DNA from: Daphnia pulex
Lineage: Eukaryota; Arthropoda; Branchiopoda; Diplostraca; Daphniidae
Assembly (NCBI RefSeq): GCF_021134715.1
Contig: NC_060020.1
Span: forward strand, 1,054,001-1,118,000
Direction: 5' to 3'
DNA length: 64,000 bases
Position 1 is the first letter of the stretch; each line of letters starts with the position of its first letter. The position numbers and the translations under genes are program-made. Positions 39,701 to 51,329 of the stretch are shown one piece after another. Under the pieces are notes generated by a model. That model had not been told where the DNA came from and ran no database searches. It saw nothing but the letters and a program-made list of their open reading frames with translations.

Positions 39701-42700
39701 GCGAGATTCTTCTTCTATCTACCTTTTCTTTCCGCTTTTTTTAAACCAGGAATTCCCAGCATTTCTGTTTAGTTTTTTTCTCTTCAAACCAACTCGTTTT
39801 ATCTTCTTGCTCGGTCTCGGGAGCCTTTTAGAAATTGTCCTGGCACATTTAGTGCTGCCGTTCTTTATATTCTCCTCGCCGGTTGTCCGACGACTCGTCA
39901 CTGAACAGTTAGACGTTAGATGTATAGAGATTACACGTTAGAGGAAAATTGGATGGATCGGCTCTACGACAGCAGTCATCAAATTATTCCGCCAACCGGA
40001 GAAAAAGTGCCTCCTGACGGTATAGCTACCTACTATTATAACGCTTTTTTCTTTTGTGATGTACTAGTAGAGCAAATGTAAATGTGTGCTGCACATGTAT
40101 GAATCAAGCGGCATTTGTACACATACTTGTGGCGCAGTTCCGATGGACGTCATCCACACAAGTCAGTTAGATTGACGGACGAAAAATATAGTCCCATTGT
40201 GTAATAATATCTAGAGCTAGCCTCGTTTTGTGTGTGTGTTCGCTACAGCTCGTTAAACACAATCAGACATGAATATCGTCTTCCTTTTTCAACAATTTTC
40301 ACGAGCCTCATCATCGTCTTTATCCGATGAGCCTCTTCAGTTTTTCCGCTCTACTGCGGGTGCCGGTTAAGACTCGGCAAGAAAATGTTTCCGCGAAAGA
40401 ATACATTTAAATATCTAGCGTGTACGTATACACGCAATCGTTGTCGTTATTTTTTTTTTAATGAGACGCAGGCGCAATCATAGTGGTAACAGGAAGTACC
40501 ACAATCTCCAAAAAATAATCAAAACTTTGATATTGCTGTTTATTTGGGCGTGTCATTTTTCTTTTCTTAATTTTTTTAAACTACGCGCTTCGAGAGAAAA
40601 AATAAAGTTTCGCTCCAACTCGCCGCCAAGTAATTATTAGCGCTCGATACGCTGCTACTACACTAAAAAAAAGAGAAAAGGGAAAAAAAAGGAGGGATTG
40701 TTGATATTTGGCGCAGTGAGGTTCACGGTGTTACTCGGATAGAAAGGGCAGAGCATACTAGTCATCTGGCAATGCTGCACCGTGCTACTCTTTTTTGGAA
40801 TAAATCGGGCGCCCGCCATTGGACGACACTGGAATTTTAGAGAAAATTTGTTTATTCCCTCTCGAAGTTATCCGTTTTCATCCAGTTGTGTTTAGCTCTT
40901 GACGGCTAATTACTATCAAATCTGGAGGACGAAGAATTTTGTGATTCCAGTGAGAGGGGTGAGGTGGATGAAATGGCAGGTACAAAAAAGTTGGAAAAGA
41001 ATTTCTCCCGAAACTTTTTCGTGTTTTTTTTTCTGGGTTGTATTTCACTCATTACCACTGATGCAAAACTGCTTCCGTGTTAACGGATATGTCTAGATAA
41101 CACTGGTTTACTTCCGTTTTTAAATACGTGTTGAGGCGTAATTTATCACTGACAACCGTCTTGTTGACTTCTTTTACAGCTAATGGCGAAATTCAGTGGT
41201 GCTTCTCTCAAGTTAAAGGCACACTAGATGATGAAATCACAGAAGGTAAAAAACAGCATTTCTGTGCCATTCCATGTAGAATGCTTTCTTGACTGATAAT
41301 GCCATATTGCTGTGTCTGAATTTTCAGCTGACATCATTTCCTGTGTCGAATTCAATCATGATGGAGATTTGCTGGCCACTGGTGATAAGGGTGGACGGGT
41401 TGTCATCTTTCAGAGAGATCCAGTGGTGAGTTTGACATGACAATTTCATTTAATTGTTTCATCAAGTATACCATTGTCTAATACTCCTTGTGGTCCATTG
41501 CAGTCGAAAACATCAGTACCTAAACGAGGAGAGTACAATGTCTACAGTACTTTCCAGAGTCATGAACCTGAGTTTGATTACCTCAAGTCATTGGAAATTG
41601 AAGAAAAGATCAACAAAATCAGGTGGCTAAGACGGAAGAACCCAGCTCATTTTCTCCTTTCAACCAATGACAAGACAATCAAACTTTGGAAAGTATCTGA
41701 ACGAGACAAGAGAGCAGAAGGTTACAATCTGAAAGATGAGGCAGGTGAAATGAAGGACAGGGGAGTTCTAACAGGACTTAGGGTAAGATTCACTCACAAT
41801 TTTATATAAATTGACTTTAGCTGGAAAGAAGTTTCCTTTGAGAAAGTTCTGAAATTCAACTTTTCTCTTCCCATAACTAGGTTCCAGTGTTAAAGCCAAT
41901 GGAACTAATGGTTGAAGCATCACCACGTCGCATCTATGCGAACGCACACACGTATCACATCAATTCGATCTCCGTCAACTCAGATGCCGAAACGTATTTA
42001 TCTGCTGACGATTTGCGTATCAATCTGTGGCATCTAGATATCACGGATCAGAGTTTCAACATAGTCGACATCAAGCCGGCCAACATGGAAGAGCTGACTG
42101 AAGTCATCACGGCTGCCGAATTCCATCCGACCGACTGCAACCATTTTGTGTACAGCTCCAGCAAGGGCCTCATCAGACTCTGTGACATGAGGATGGCCGC
42201 TTTGTGCGACAGACACGCTAAACGTAATGCACTCTTGTTTATTATCCTTTAGTTAATTAGGTTTAAGGTGTACAATTTTGTGTCATTTTGTGGGTTACAA
42301 TGTGAAGGCGGGTCAGGATCCTGCTCTACCGGACTTGAGATTAAATTCATTAATATATCTTATCGGGGATGAAGGAGAGATTTCGAACCGAAGCATCTTG
42401 GTCCATAACGTTACTTTGACAGATTAGTTGGGCGGCATTTCAAGTGATCTCAAAGTCTAGCCAGCCGTATGTCTTTTATGGGATCTTGGGAAGCTTGACT
42501 TAAAAGTTATAAAGATTGGGAATGCTGAAACGACCCAATCTAGGAAATTTTATTATTTTTTCGAGAGCTCTGTGTGGTCATAAATTTGTAACAACTTTGT
42601 ATTTACAGGTGGTCGTACTAGTATTTATTTGTGTTTTAAAGTTAAAATTTCATTTGTATTTATGTTATTTCTTTTTTTTTTTACATTATATTTAGTGTTT

Positions 42701-43234
42701 GAAGAGGCGGAAGACCCAGCCAACCGCAGTTTCTTCTCTGAAATTATTTCTAGCATTTCCGATGTGAAGTTCTCCCGCTCTGGCCGTTACATGCTATCTC
42801 GAGATTATCTTAGTGTTAAAGTGTGGGACTTGCACATGGAGACGAAACCGATTGAGACATATCCAGTGCACGAGTACCTCCGTTCCAAACTCTGCTCACT
42901 CTACGAGAACGATTGCATCTTTGATAAGTTCGAGTGTTGCTGGGGCAATAACGACCAAGCCGTTTTGACGGGGTCGTATAACAATTTCTTTCGCATGTTT
43001 GATCGTACTTCCAAACGCGATGTCACATTGGAGGCTTCGAGAGAAATTGCCCGGCCCAAGACGACACTCAAAGCCAAGAAGATTTGCTCGGGAGGCAAAC
43101 GAAAAAAGGATGAGGTCAGTGTCGACAGTCTGGACTTCAACAAGAAAATTCTCCACACGGCCTGGCACCCGACTGAGAACATCATTGCCGTCGCGGCCAC
43201 CAACAACCTGTTCATATTCCAAGACAAGTTTTGA
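36678..43234 (+). CDS. tws: Protein phosphatase 2A regulatory subunit B (B55, twins)
   Basis: B55 is the WD40 propeller subunit that selects substrates for the PP2A A/C core enzyme, for example during mitotic exit and in signalling. Shared exons: 41180-41245, 41328-41425, 41504-41782, 41881-42223, 42696-43234 (TGA). Three alternative first coding exons, all ending in phase 1, can precede them: 36678-36777, 39953-40019 and 40973-40979. Protein lengths are 474, 463 and 443 residues; the last matches the usual size of about 445. Diagnostic stretches include [82 protein letters not shown] and a C-terminus ending [10 protein letters not shown]. Introns are 82, 78, 98 and 472 bp. Family assignment is very secure; which first exon dominates is unknown. 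Confidence 0.96.
39953..40019 (+). CDS. tws: B55 alternative first exon 1B
   Basis: The ATG opens [18 protein letters not shown] then VPPD and ends GACG before GTATAG, phase 1, so joining gives PPDANGEIQW. This N-terminus is acidic/polar and unlike that of exon 1A. Confidence 0.6.
40973..40979 (+). CDS. tws: B55 alternative first exon 1C (canonical start)
   Basis: Only seven coding bases, ATGGCAG, before the donor GTACAA. The joined product begins MAANGEIQW, the form closest to the short N-terminus of canonical B55 proteins. The start context is good (G at -3, G at +4), but another ATG lies five bases upstream in a different frame. Confidence 0.75.
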
Positions 43235-46200
43235 AGAATTACGAGGGAAAGAAGGAGGAAAGAGTCCAGCCGGAAGTGTTCAGAGATTATTAAAAACGAG
43301 ACTTAAAAAAAAAAAAAAACTAAATTGAAAGAACAAAAACAACAAAAAAACAAACAAAATAACAAGTAATAATTTGAAAACAAAGAGAGGAGTTGGCTCG
43401 TCTTGTTTGTTGCCTGAGAAACGCTTCCGAATGACAATTCTTCATTTTGTGTTCGATGATTGATGGCGCAGTCGTGCCAGCAGCAAAAGAATACTGTAAA
43501 GCAACACAGCCAAATCGTTCATCTTTTGCCATTGGACGACTTTGCCCTCGTCATGTCTTTCTTTTTGTTTGTTTTTTTTTTTCCTTTTTTTTTTTTTTTT
43601 AAATTTCGTGTCGGAACAAAAATGGGAACGGCTGACTATAGCGACTATACACCTTTTCCGTCTTAAATAACTTCTAAGGCTCTTCTTCTTCCACTTCGTC
43701 TTGAAACGCTGCGATAGCGTCCGTCTATGAATGCTCTCCACGGCCCCTGAAAAACCTGACTGACCGACGGTCAAACTATGTCAATGGTCCCAATTTTTCT
43801 CTATCTTTTTTCTTGCAGCGTGTCAAAATGTTTTATTTATTTATTTTGCCTCCCTCCATTGGCCTAGAATTCCGTCTCTCTTGCCCCGTCTCCCAGCTCT
43901 CGGCCATTTTTGCTCCTTGCTCGAGTCGCTATAGTCGAGCAATCTACCACGCAGATCTGACAGTTTCTTTCGTCGTAGGACATCATCGTCTTCCCCGAAG
44001 AGTTTATATCGAGAGTGAGGTTTAAAGCGAATGTGAGAGATCGTGAATAGATGTGATCAAAAAGGCTACAAATGGTTCAATTCCCGCCCTGATGCACGAG
44101 ATTTGATTCTTCCCACGAGGCGTCCATTTAAAGCCTAGTCAGCTCAAGAGACTTCTTTTTTTTTTTGTCTTCAGCGTGCGGTGGTTTCGTGTTGGGAAAT
44201 GGGGGATGGAAATTGGAATTTGAAAAAGGAGAAAGAGGAGCCACGATATTAATTTCACGAGGAAAAAAAAAAGAAAGATATCAAAACAAAAAGAGAGTGG
44301 CGAACGCTAATTGTGCTCGACTGTCATGCCAAGAAATTTTGCTTCAGTGCAACCCTTTTACCGTGTTTTCTTCTACACTCCTTCCAACCTCTTTGTGTGA
44401 TTGGAGGGACTGTCCGAAACATCGTTCAAGGTTCTTCTTTTAAAGAGCTGGATTCGAGAGAACGTTCACAACTGGAACAACAAATCACGTCATTTTCCGA
44501 TATTGAAATTCAGTTCCCTCCATCAGACAAAAAATGTATCCATCACCTTTTTTTTTCTACCACACACCGGCACTTAACCTTTCGCCATCTCCCCGCGGTG
44601 TTACACCGACATGCCCTCGTGTAATTTCCCCTTCACCCCCTCTCCCGTCTTATTTTTCCAATTTCTTCATTATTATTTTCTAGAAATGGTCCCCAATCCA
44701 TTTCTTTATTGTAATTTTTTCGATATTTAGATTCACTTGAAATCCAATCTTGCGTTGATGAAATGATTTTCTTCTTTTCACTTCTTCCCCTTCTTCCTCT
44801 CATACGTGTGAAGTCGGCCACGTTGTACGTTGTACAGATGTGTCTTTTTTTGGTAGCATGTGGAACAATACACTGACCTTTTATGATGGGGTGTTACTCG
44901 TGCTCTTGCCTACCTAGTACCTACTAAACCGACACTACAGCGAGGGCCAGGGTTCATTGGGTACGTTTGCTTTCACCTGGATATTGTTTCTGCTGTTGGA
45001 TGGTCTCCAGTTAAAAAGTTTCAGTATTACGAAATTGCGATTGTTAAAAATGTGTTGTCGAGAAATTGAAATCACCACCTTGTTCATGGTTGGTTAGGTG
45101 TCTGAACTCGAAATCGATATTCTCCATTTGGAATATTGGCTTACAAACGCGGATGTAACCTCGTATAGGTTATAACCAGTTTGGCAGAAGGATAAAAAGC
45201 CATAAAAATTTGCTTTTTTTTTTTTTTGGAGGGGGTGTGACTTGACAATGTTTGAAATATTGGGCTCCATTAAAATAAGAAATCGACTGTTATATATTCC
45301 ATTTTCCGAACATTGATTTCAAGGTTTCGGTATCTCTAATTTTGTTGGAGTCCATTTGGCTATTTCCAAAGAGTCTTACAAAATTACAAAGTCACATTTA
45401 ATGAGAGGAATTTCAGAGGTAATTGGTATGTTGAAACTACTTTTTAATTTTATCGCTTTTTATTTAATTTGCGACCTTTTCTAATTCTTACATTCAGAAC
45501 TCTCGAACTCTCTCCTTTGCTGGACTTGCTATGCGACCATGGTCTTATTGTAGTGGGTCAGTTTTATAAGGAGGACAAGAAATCCAACCCGGTTTAGAGG
45601 ACTTTTCGACTTGATTAAGGTAACATCAATTTTACTTCAAGCCCTGAACTCATTTTAGTAACACACAATAAGACACGTATACCTAAAAGGGTGCGAATTT
45701 CAGTCAATGCCATATGGGCTGGAAGACATAAAGGAACATCATTGTAAGGCATCCGGCTGAGAATAGCTGATTGTGCAATGGGAAGGAGAAACAAACTCCC
45801 CGGATTGGCATGACGTCATTCGCTGACGGCCCAAAGGCATCGAGCTAGAAGAGAATAAGACGAACTAAGTTGGGAAGAAGAAGAAAGCTCTATGGCAGCA
45901 GGGCCCTCATTAAGAGGCTCGCTTGTAGTAGTAAATGCGTCTGTGTGTTGGTAACGTTGCTTAGTCGTGTGCTCTTCAGAGAAATCACTAGGATAGCAAC
46001 TCGTTGTTCAGAAGATGAGAAATGGGACGATGCAATAAGATCGTACTGCGCTATTACGGAGGGCGAGTAATACCTTAGAGCTTCTCATTAGAATGCGAAC
46101 CATGCACGTAGACAAATTCAAAAGACGGTGTGCGGCTATCTAAACATCAACACAGAGTTTCCACGAAACATTGGTCGTTTGAATATCATTCGTGAAGCCC

Positions 46201-47689
46201 GCGAGCAATAATGGAGTGCTGAGGCTGCTGGCTGTCTGTTGAACAGGCACGCAGCCATCACGTGATGCGTTTATCGTCCGTTAGGCTTTGAATCCATTTT
46301 GCGGGGAAAACCAAGAGGCAGTGTAATCACGATCGCTTCCTTCCCTTTTCAAGCTCGAAGAACGTCAAAGTGTAAACTAATTGTTGTAGCGTTTAAACGA
46401 TTAAAAGCCTTTGCATATGGGAGAAAGCGTTCCTGAGAAATAGCAATGCTAAATGATAAGTAGCAAGTCATGCACGGAAGTCGAAAAAAAAATGCAACTT
46501 TTTTGTTCAAGGAGTCAGACATTAGAACCCCCCATGACAAAACTACTTTGGCTAACATGGAGGACAAGGACAAATGCCGAATTTGCTTTCAGTTGCTTAA
46601 AATAAGAGACTTTTTAAAATAACTCGTGAGCCAGATTTCCTTTCCACTTTCATTTCTGTTAAAATCGCCCTCTAGATTTGTTTAAGTTAACCTATAGAAA
46701 TAAGTGGATCGAATGACGACGTTGCACAGCCATCAAGGCTATCCAGCGAATTTCAACCGTATAATAAGGATGCCAACCCATATAGAGGATTTGTTTATCG
46801 TCGAACTAGTAGTAACTGGATCTATCTGGTCTAGATTGCCGTCCGCGATCAAATGTTGCTATAAAACTTGTGTTGCTAGTGGCAGGCAGACATGGCCATA
46901 TGGCGAACATGTCGTCTAACTCGGCAGCGCAGTTTAAATAGCAAAATTTGTGATTAGACATGATCAAGTGGGTTAAGGCTGGAGGATGTCGGGAGTTGAG
47001 GCAAGGTCAGCTATTACGCATAACTAAAGAGTCTGTTTTTTCTTTTCGAACAAGGAGAACGCTTTGGCAACGAAAGAAAGAGGAAGCTTGTTACGATAAT
47101 AAAGGCCATTTTAAAATATCTCTCTGCAAGGCTGGTCACGTGGACGGTGAAAAGACTTGTATATATAAAGCGCCATCCGAAGTTTGTCTTCGTGAACGGT
47201 GAAAGACACGCGTTCGTGGAATAACGTTTTCACGCCCAATGAGCCTCCAAATATGAACGTCGGCTTTCTCCAATGCGGCAAGAGCAGCAAATCTACTAGC
47301 GAATCAATACTTAATTTCAATCGCTTTTAAGTGGATTAAAAGTAGCTTTCTTGAATCGTGAAATTGGCAGCAAAAACCCAGAATTATGTAACTTGTACGT
47401 GATCTTTTGCACGTGTAGTACACTATATCTTCAGGGGGATAGCAACAGCTGGTCAGATGACCTTTTATTTTTATTTTCAGAATATAACCATTCCCTGTAC
47501 CTTTGTTTTCCAGTTACTGAGACACACAGGGGCGTTTTCCTTAAAAAAAAAAGTCCTCTGCTGGTCTCTCCCCATCCTATTAAACCACCTGGTTTCTATC
47601 CTCCTCCTCCTCCACCACACTAGGAGCTTTAAGTCACAGCACACCTTTTTAGAGTGAACGGTTGCCCACCGCTGGGTTCGGCGTGGGGG
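43235..47689. other. Non-coding interval with B55 3' region
   Basis: It begins with the B55 3' untranslated region; an ATTAAA lies near 43289-43296. The rest has homopolymer tracts and no coding exon that I can support on either strand. Confidence 0.45.
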
Positions 47690-47697
47690 TATAAATG
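47690..47697 (+). promoter_or_regulatory. TATA box (distal promoter of small gene)
   Basis: TATAAATG in a GC-rich setting. A start near 47722 in CACAGTCAAC would be about 32 bases downstream, the normal spacing. The transcribed region that follows contains three candidate leader exons leading to the 80-residue gene. Confidence 0.5.
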
Positions 47698-47721
47698 GCC
47701 GAGCCTTCCCTCTGTTCCAGC

Positions 47722-48203
47722 ACAGTCAACTTCCCGACATTGTTTAGCACCGGTCAGTCAACTTGATTCACCTCTTTCACGACATTTTTGCTGATCACCG
47801 ACGAAGCTTTATACTTGACAATCATCACTGAATTATGATTTATTAGTACAAAGCATTCGTGTTAATGAAGAACTTTCCCCTATCAAGTCACGACTTGTTG
47901 CTGCTACTTAACGCCAAGTAAGATACGCTTTTATCTATATTCTTTGTCACGAATCGATTTTATTTAAAAAATGAACACTCATTTCCAATGAATTTTGCTA
48001 AACTTTTGTTTCATTTTCCTTAAAGTTTACACCTTAACCTCCAATCCCTCCTGGGCAGTCGTCTGGGAAACTCAGGCAATCAGAAAGAATTGAGAGTAAG
48101 TCCGCTATTAAAGTAAAAACTTTTATGTAAGCAGAATAGAAATTTCAACTCTCGCTTTCTTTTCTTTCGCAGGTATTGACGCTGCTTCACTACGTCCCTT
48201 GAG
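47722..48203 (+). other. Candidate leader exons of the 80-residue gene
   Basis: Three exons can be drawn: 47722-47917 (donor GTAAGA), 48026 or 48059-48095 (donor GTAAGT) and 48173-48203 (acceptor TTTCGCAG, donor GTAAGT). All donors are close to consensus. The next acceptor (TATTTCAG, 48960-48967) leads to the coding exon. An upstream frame beginning at ATG 47865 stays open through all three exons and stops at TGA 48200-48202. Confidence 0.4.
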
Positions 48204-48826
48204 GTAAGTTACCAATTCGCTTTTTATTTTCAATGTTGCTACGCACTTGTGCGTCGTTGCTAAGACCAAAAATAGCAGGTTAAAACAACCGAAATAAGAA
48301 AAACTGGAAAAATAAGAGAACTCATCTGATTCGTTAGCTGAGAGCTTTTTACCTTTTGAGGTCACTCGAAAGCCTCGAGCGATTTGCTGTTTTAAAAGTT
48401 ATGTTTTACACATTTTTCACGGGGAAAGGTAGGAATGGGAAACGATAACCAAATGTAGCTGCTGTCGGTTATTTTGGCTCGCTGATGACCGTCTTCGGCC
48501 GGTTTCGCTATCACGTGCACATTTCGTGTTCGTTTGGTTCGAAAGTCTTTTCCTTTTTTTTTAAGTTTTGTTATCTCTTTAAAATATGCGCCTTTAACGC
48601 TTTGCGATAGAATAATGTTGCGACACCGTAAGCTTCCCATGGTAACTCTGAACAAGGAAGGAAATGGGGAAATGGAGAAAACCCTGTTAGCAAGTGAAAC
48701 CGCGGAAGCACTGAGGTTGAACTGAGACCTTGTTCCGCTCGAGAGGATTTCCGTTTCGACTCGTGTTTTTGCGAAAGCTGTCCAAGGCCCTCTAATAAGT
48801 GAAAAAAATTCGGGGATGGGCTTACA

Positions 48827-48834
48827 TATAAAAG
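48827..48834 (+). promoter_or_regulatory. TATA box (proximal promoter of small gene)
   Basis: TATAAAAG, a strong match, about 170 bases upstream of the start codon at 48997. It would give a transcript beginning near 48858. The gene may therefore have two promoters. Confidence 0.45.
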
Positions 48835-48996
48835 ACATGCTCGTCCTACATCCCGAAAGTCAGATCTTGCTGGTTGCTAGTCAAGACTCGATGCAAACTT
48901 AGTTCCTCTCGTGTACAATTGCTATCACTTAATTTAATTCTTCACGTCCTACTTATGCGTATTTCAGTTTTGCTAAACAACAACTACATACTGAAA

Positions 48997-49316
48997 ATGG
49001 TGCAAGAATCTGGATCAAAGTCTTTCATGAACGTCAACACTGCCGTCTCCCGCAAAGACACTGGATACGTGAGTGATCCAATGGCTGGCAGGTAATCTGA
49101 GAAACCCTTTAGTGGCTGCCCTGATTCGCTTTACTACTCGATTTGTTCTGTGTGTCAAACATTTACAGAACCCACAGCCAGGTTGGCGTTAAGCAGCAGT
49201 ACGGCTCGTCGAGCAGCAGCTCTTCATCAAGCCAGAAGATGGACTCGCAAAAATACGGAGCATGGGGCCCGGTCTACAAGAACAAAGATCATTTTGCCAA
49301 CATGCATCTCTTTTAA
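48997..49316 (+). CDS. Unrecognised 80-residue protein
   Basis: Two coding exons, 48997-49091 and 49169-49316 (TAA), joined through a split Arg codon (AG before GTAATC; acceptor TTTACAG). The ATG is the first in its exon and has A at -3 and G at +4. The protein begins MVQESGSKSFMNVNTAVSR, has an eight-serine run after KQQYG, and ends with a conserved-looking aromatic tail, YGAWGPVYKNKDHFANMHLF. There is no signal peptide or membrane segment, and the composition is polar and probably disordered. It lies tail-to-tail with FBXW4. I do not recognise the family; it may be lineage-specific. Splice sites, TATA boxes and a poly(A) signal make it likely to be a true gene. Confidence 0.65.
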
Positions 49317-49451
49317 TGATCGTTTCAGTTTTCATATTAATTCCCTTGTTTACACCATCCATAATTTAAAAGAAGAAAAACATTGTAGTATTCATAAACA
49401 ACTTCACAAAATAGAAGGTTTTTTTTTAACATGGACATTCTCAAAAAGTAG

Positions 49452-49457
49452 AATAAA
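49452..49457 (+). terminator. Poly(A) signal of the 80-residue gene
   Basis: AATAAA 136 bases after the stop codon. The transcript end expected 15-25 bases on lies only about 30 bases from the FBXW4 stop codon on the other strand. Confidence 0.6.
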
Positions 49458-49504
49458 CAAACGATAAAGATGAAATTCTTAAATACAATTATTTCAATCT
49501 GCGA

Positions 49505-51329
49505 TTAGTTACAAGGGTAAACAACCAAATCTTTGATTGGCTTACGAATGCCGCCACTAAAATCGAAACCTAAAACGGAGCTGTCGAGGGCTACATACAA
49601 TTCTGATGAGTCAAAATCCAAGCAATACACGGGCGAACGCAATTCCGGCTTGACAAAATAAAGCTGAACACAGCGGGTTTGTCTCTTATCCCAAAGGCGA
49701 ACTCCTCCATGTGCGGCTGTTCCAGTCAAAATGGTCATATTGTTGTCGGTTGCGATACAGTTGATGGCAGAATCATGAGGGTCGTCCCACACAGAGACGT
49801 TGCTTTGCGTTCTAGAATATTTATGCAACAAGATGTCTTAACAAATAACAATGCGAAACAAATCGTGAACAAAGGTAGTCACCTCAAGTCCCAAAGACGT
49901 AATGCAGAATTGAAATCGCCCGTCAATAACTCGTTGGGGGATTCAAAGTGCACGTCGTAAACACCTTCACCGTCTCGAAAATTGTCTCGCAAAGGACAAA
50001 TTAAGGCACCGCTAAAATGGAAAGCCATGGTTAAAGTAATTCAGTGATGAAAATGTTTAGAAGAATCTCATATTCCCGTGAGTTACGTACGTTGCCAAAT
50101 CAAACAAATGAGACGGTGGAACACCGCCATGTCCGGCAGTCCCTGTGCAAAATAACGTACCGGAAGGATCGATATCAAGGGACAAGATTCTGTCATCTAA
50201 ATAAATCTCTTCTATTGCACACTGATTTTTCCAACTATGATTCAATACTGAATTTGAGTTGTCAAATCGAAATACCTAGTGAAACCACACAGCATCTAAT
50301 CAATAAACGAATACAATAATGCGATAACAAGTCTAATTAATAATACCTTGGCGAATTTGTCTCTTCCTCCAGACACAATAACGTTTTTGAACAATTTAAC
50401 AGAAGCAACATCAGACGAGTGGCAATTGGTTTCTTTAAACTGTAATCTTCCTGTAGATGCCTTCCAAACAAAAACAGATCCATTTCTACATAAATGAATG
50501 ATTTTGTAAATTAGTAGTTTGAATAAGATTACGTTTCAATGAAACTTACGTGTCGCCTGCCACAACTACATCTTCGCCGTCATCCTTGACGACAAATCGA
50601 CCCATGTCTCCTCTTGAACCGGAGAGGTTCAGCTTTGGTTTAACTCTTCCTGAGAATGATTTATTGTGATGAAATGCAGCTGCTGGGACCCTAGGGTATG
50701 CTCTGATATGATTTCCTATATTTTTAAAGAATTATTATGTATGGAAATTGACTAGAATATGTAATTTCAGTCTATTTACCTGTTCCAACCCAAAGAACAT
50801 CTGAGTTAAGTACCAGCCAAGGAAGTACATGCCTGGAATTTAAAATATGCAAATTTCATGAGCAAAAATTATATCTGCTTCTAATAAACTCTGATTTCAC
50901 TTTTCACGAATGGATGCAATTGGTTTGACCAAGCAAACCCCTCTTTCCCAATGCTTGTGAACTCTGAACCTGAGTTGAGCAGACAAATAAGTGTGAATCC
51001 TGCAAAACGATGCTAGATTAATGATAGGAGATTAGAAAACATGATATATATTTAGCTCACTTCAACTGAAAAATTGATGAGGATTGATTGACAAACAGGA
51101 GTTGTTTAGCTATCTGTTCCCACAGAAAACTATCTGGTCCTAGAATGGCATAAAATCTGTGGCAGACTTGGGCAATCGCTGGCCACCAGTCTTGTCCACA
51201 AATAGCAAAAATATGTAACAGAATATCAGTTGGCAGATTGGTCAACATTAAGATATTTCCTTCATTGTCTTCCAATGAGTCCTTTAACAAGGAACCGTTG
51301 TCGACATCCAATTTCGAAGAATAACTCAT
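49505..51329 (-). CDS. FBXW4: F-box/WD40 repeat protein FBXW4
   Basis: Probable substrate receptor of an SCF (Skp1-Cul1-F-box) ubiquitin ligase. Minus-strand exons: 51329-51061, 50999-50901, 50832-50780, 50715-50550, 50485-50347, 50275-50091, 50011-49883 and 49811-49505. Introns are 61-79 bp with AG/GT ends. The sum is 1347 nt, giving 448 residues with every phase consistent; human FBXW4 is about 412. An F-box lies near residues 29-76 (LPTDILLHIFAICG, AQVCHRFYAILG). WD-like repeats follow (VWKASTGRLQF, GGRDKFAK, LRLWDL), and the C-terminus WDDPHDSAINC, GGVRLWDKRQTRC, RSPVYCLDFDSSELYVALDS closely parallels vertebrate FBXW4/dactylin. The start is the ATG before the F-box; the acidic N-terminus is of ordinary length. 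Targets of FBXW4 are not well established. Confidence 0.92.

Noticed and set aside
42600..42695. A possible extra B55 exon after TTTACAG at 42603-42609
   Set aside because: The shared exon beginning 42696 joins 42223 in phase and restores the conserved FEEAEDP sequence. An extra exon would interrupt a conserved part of the propeller.
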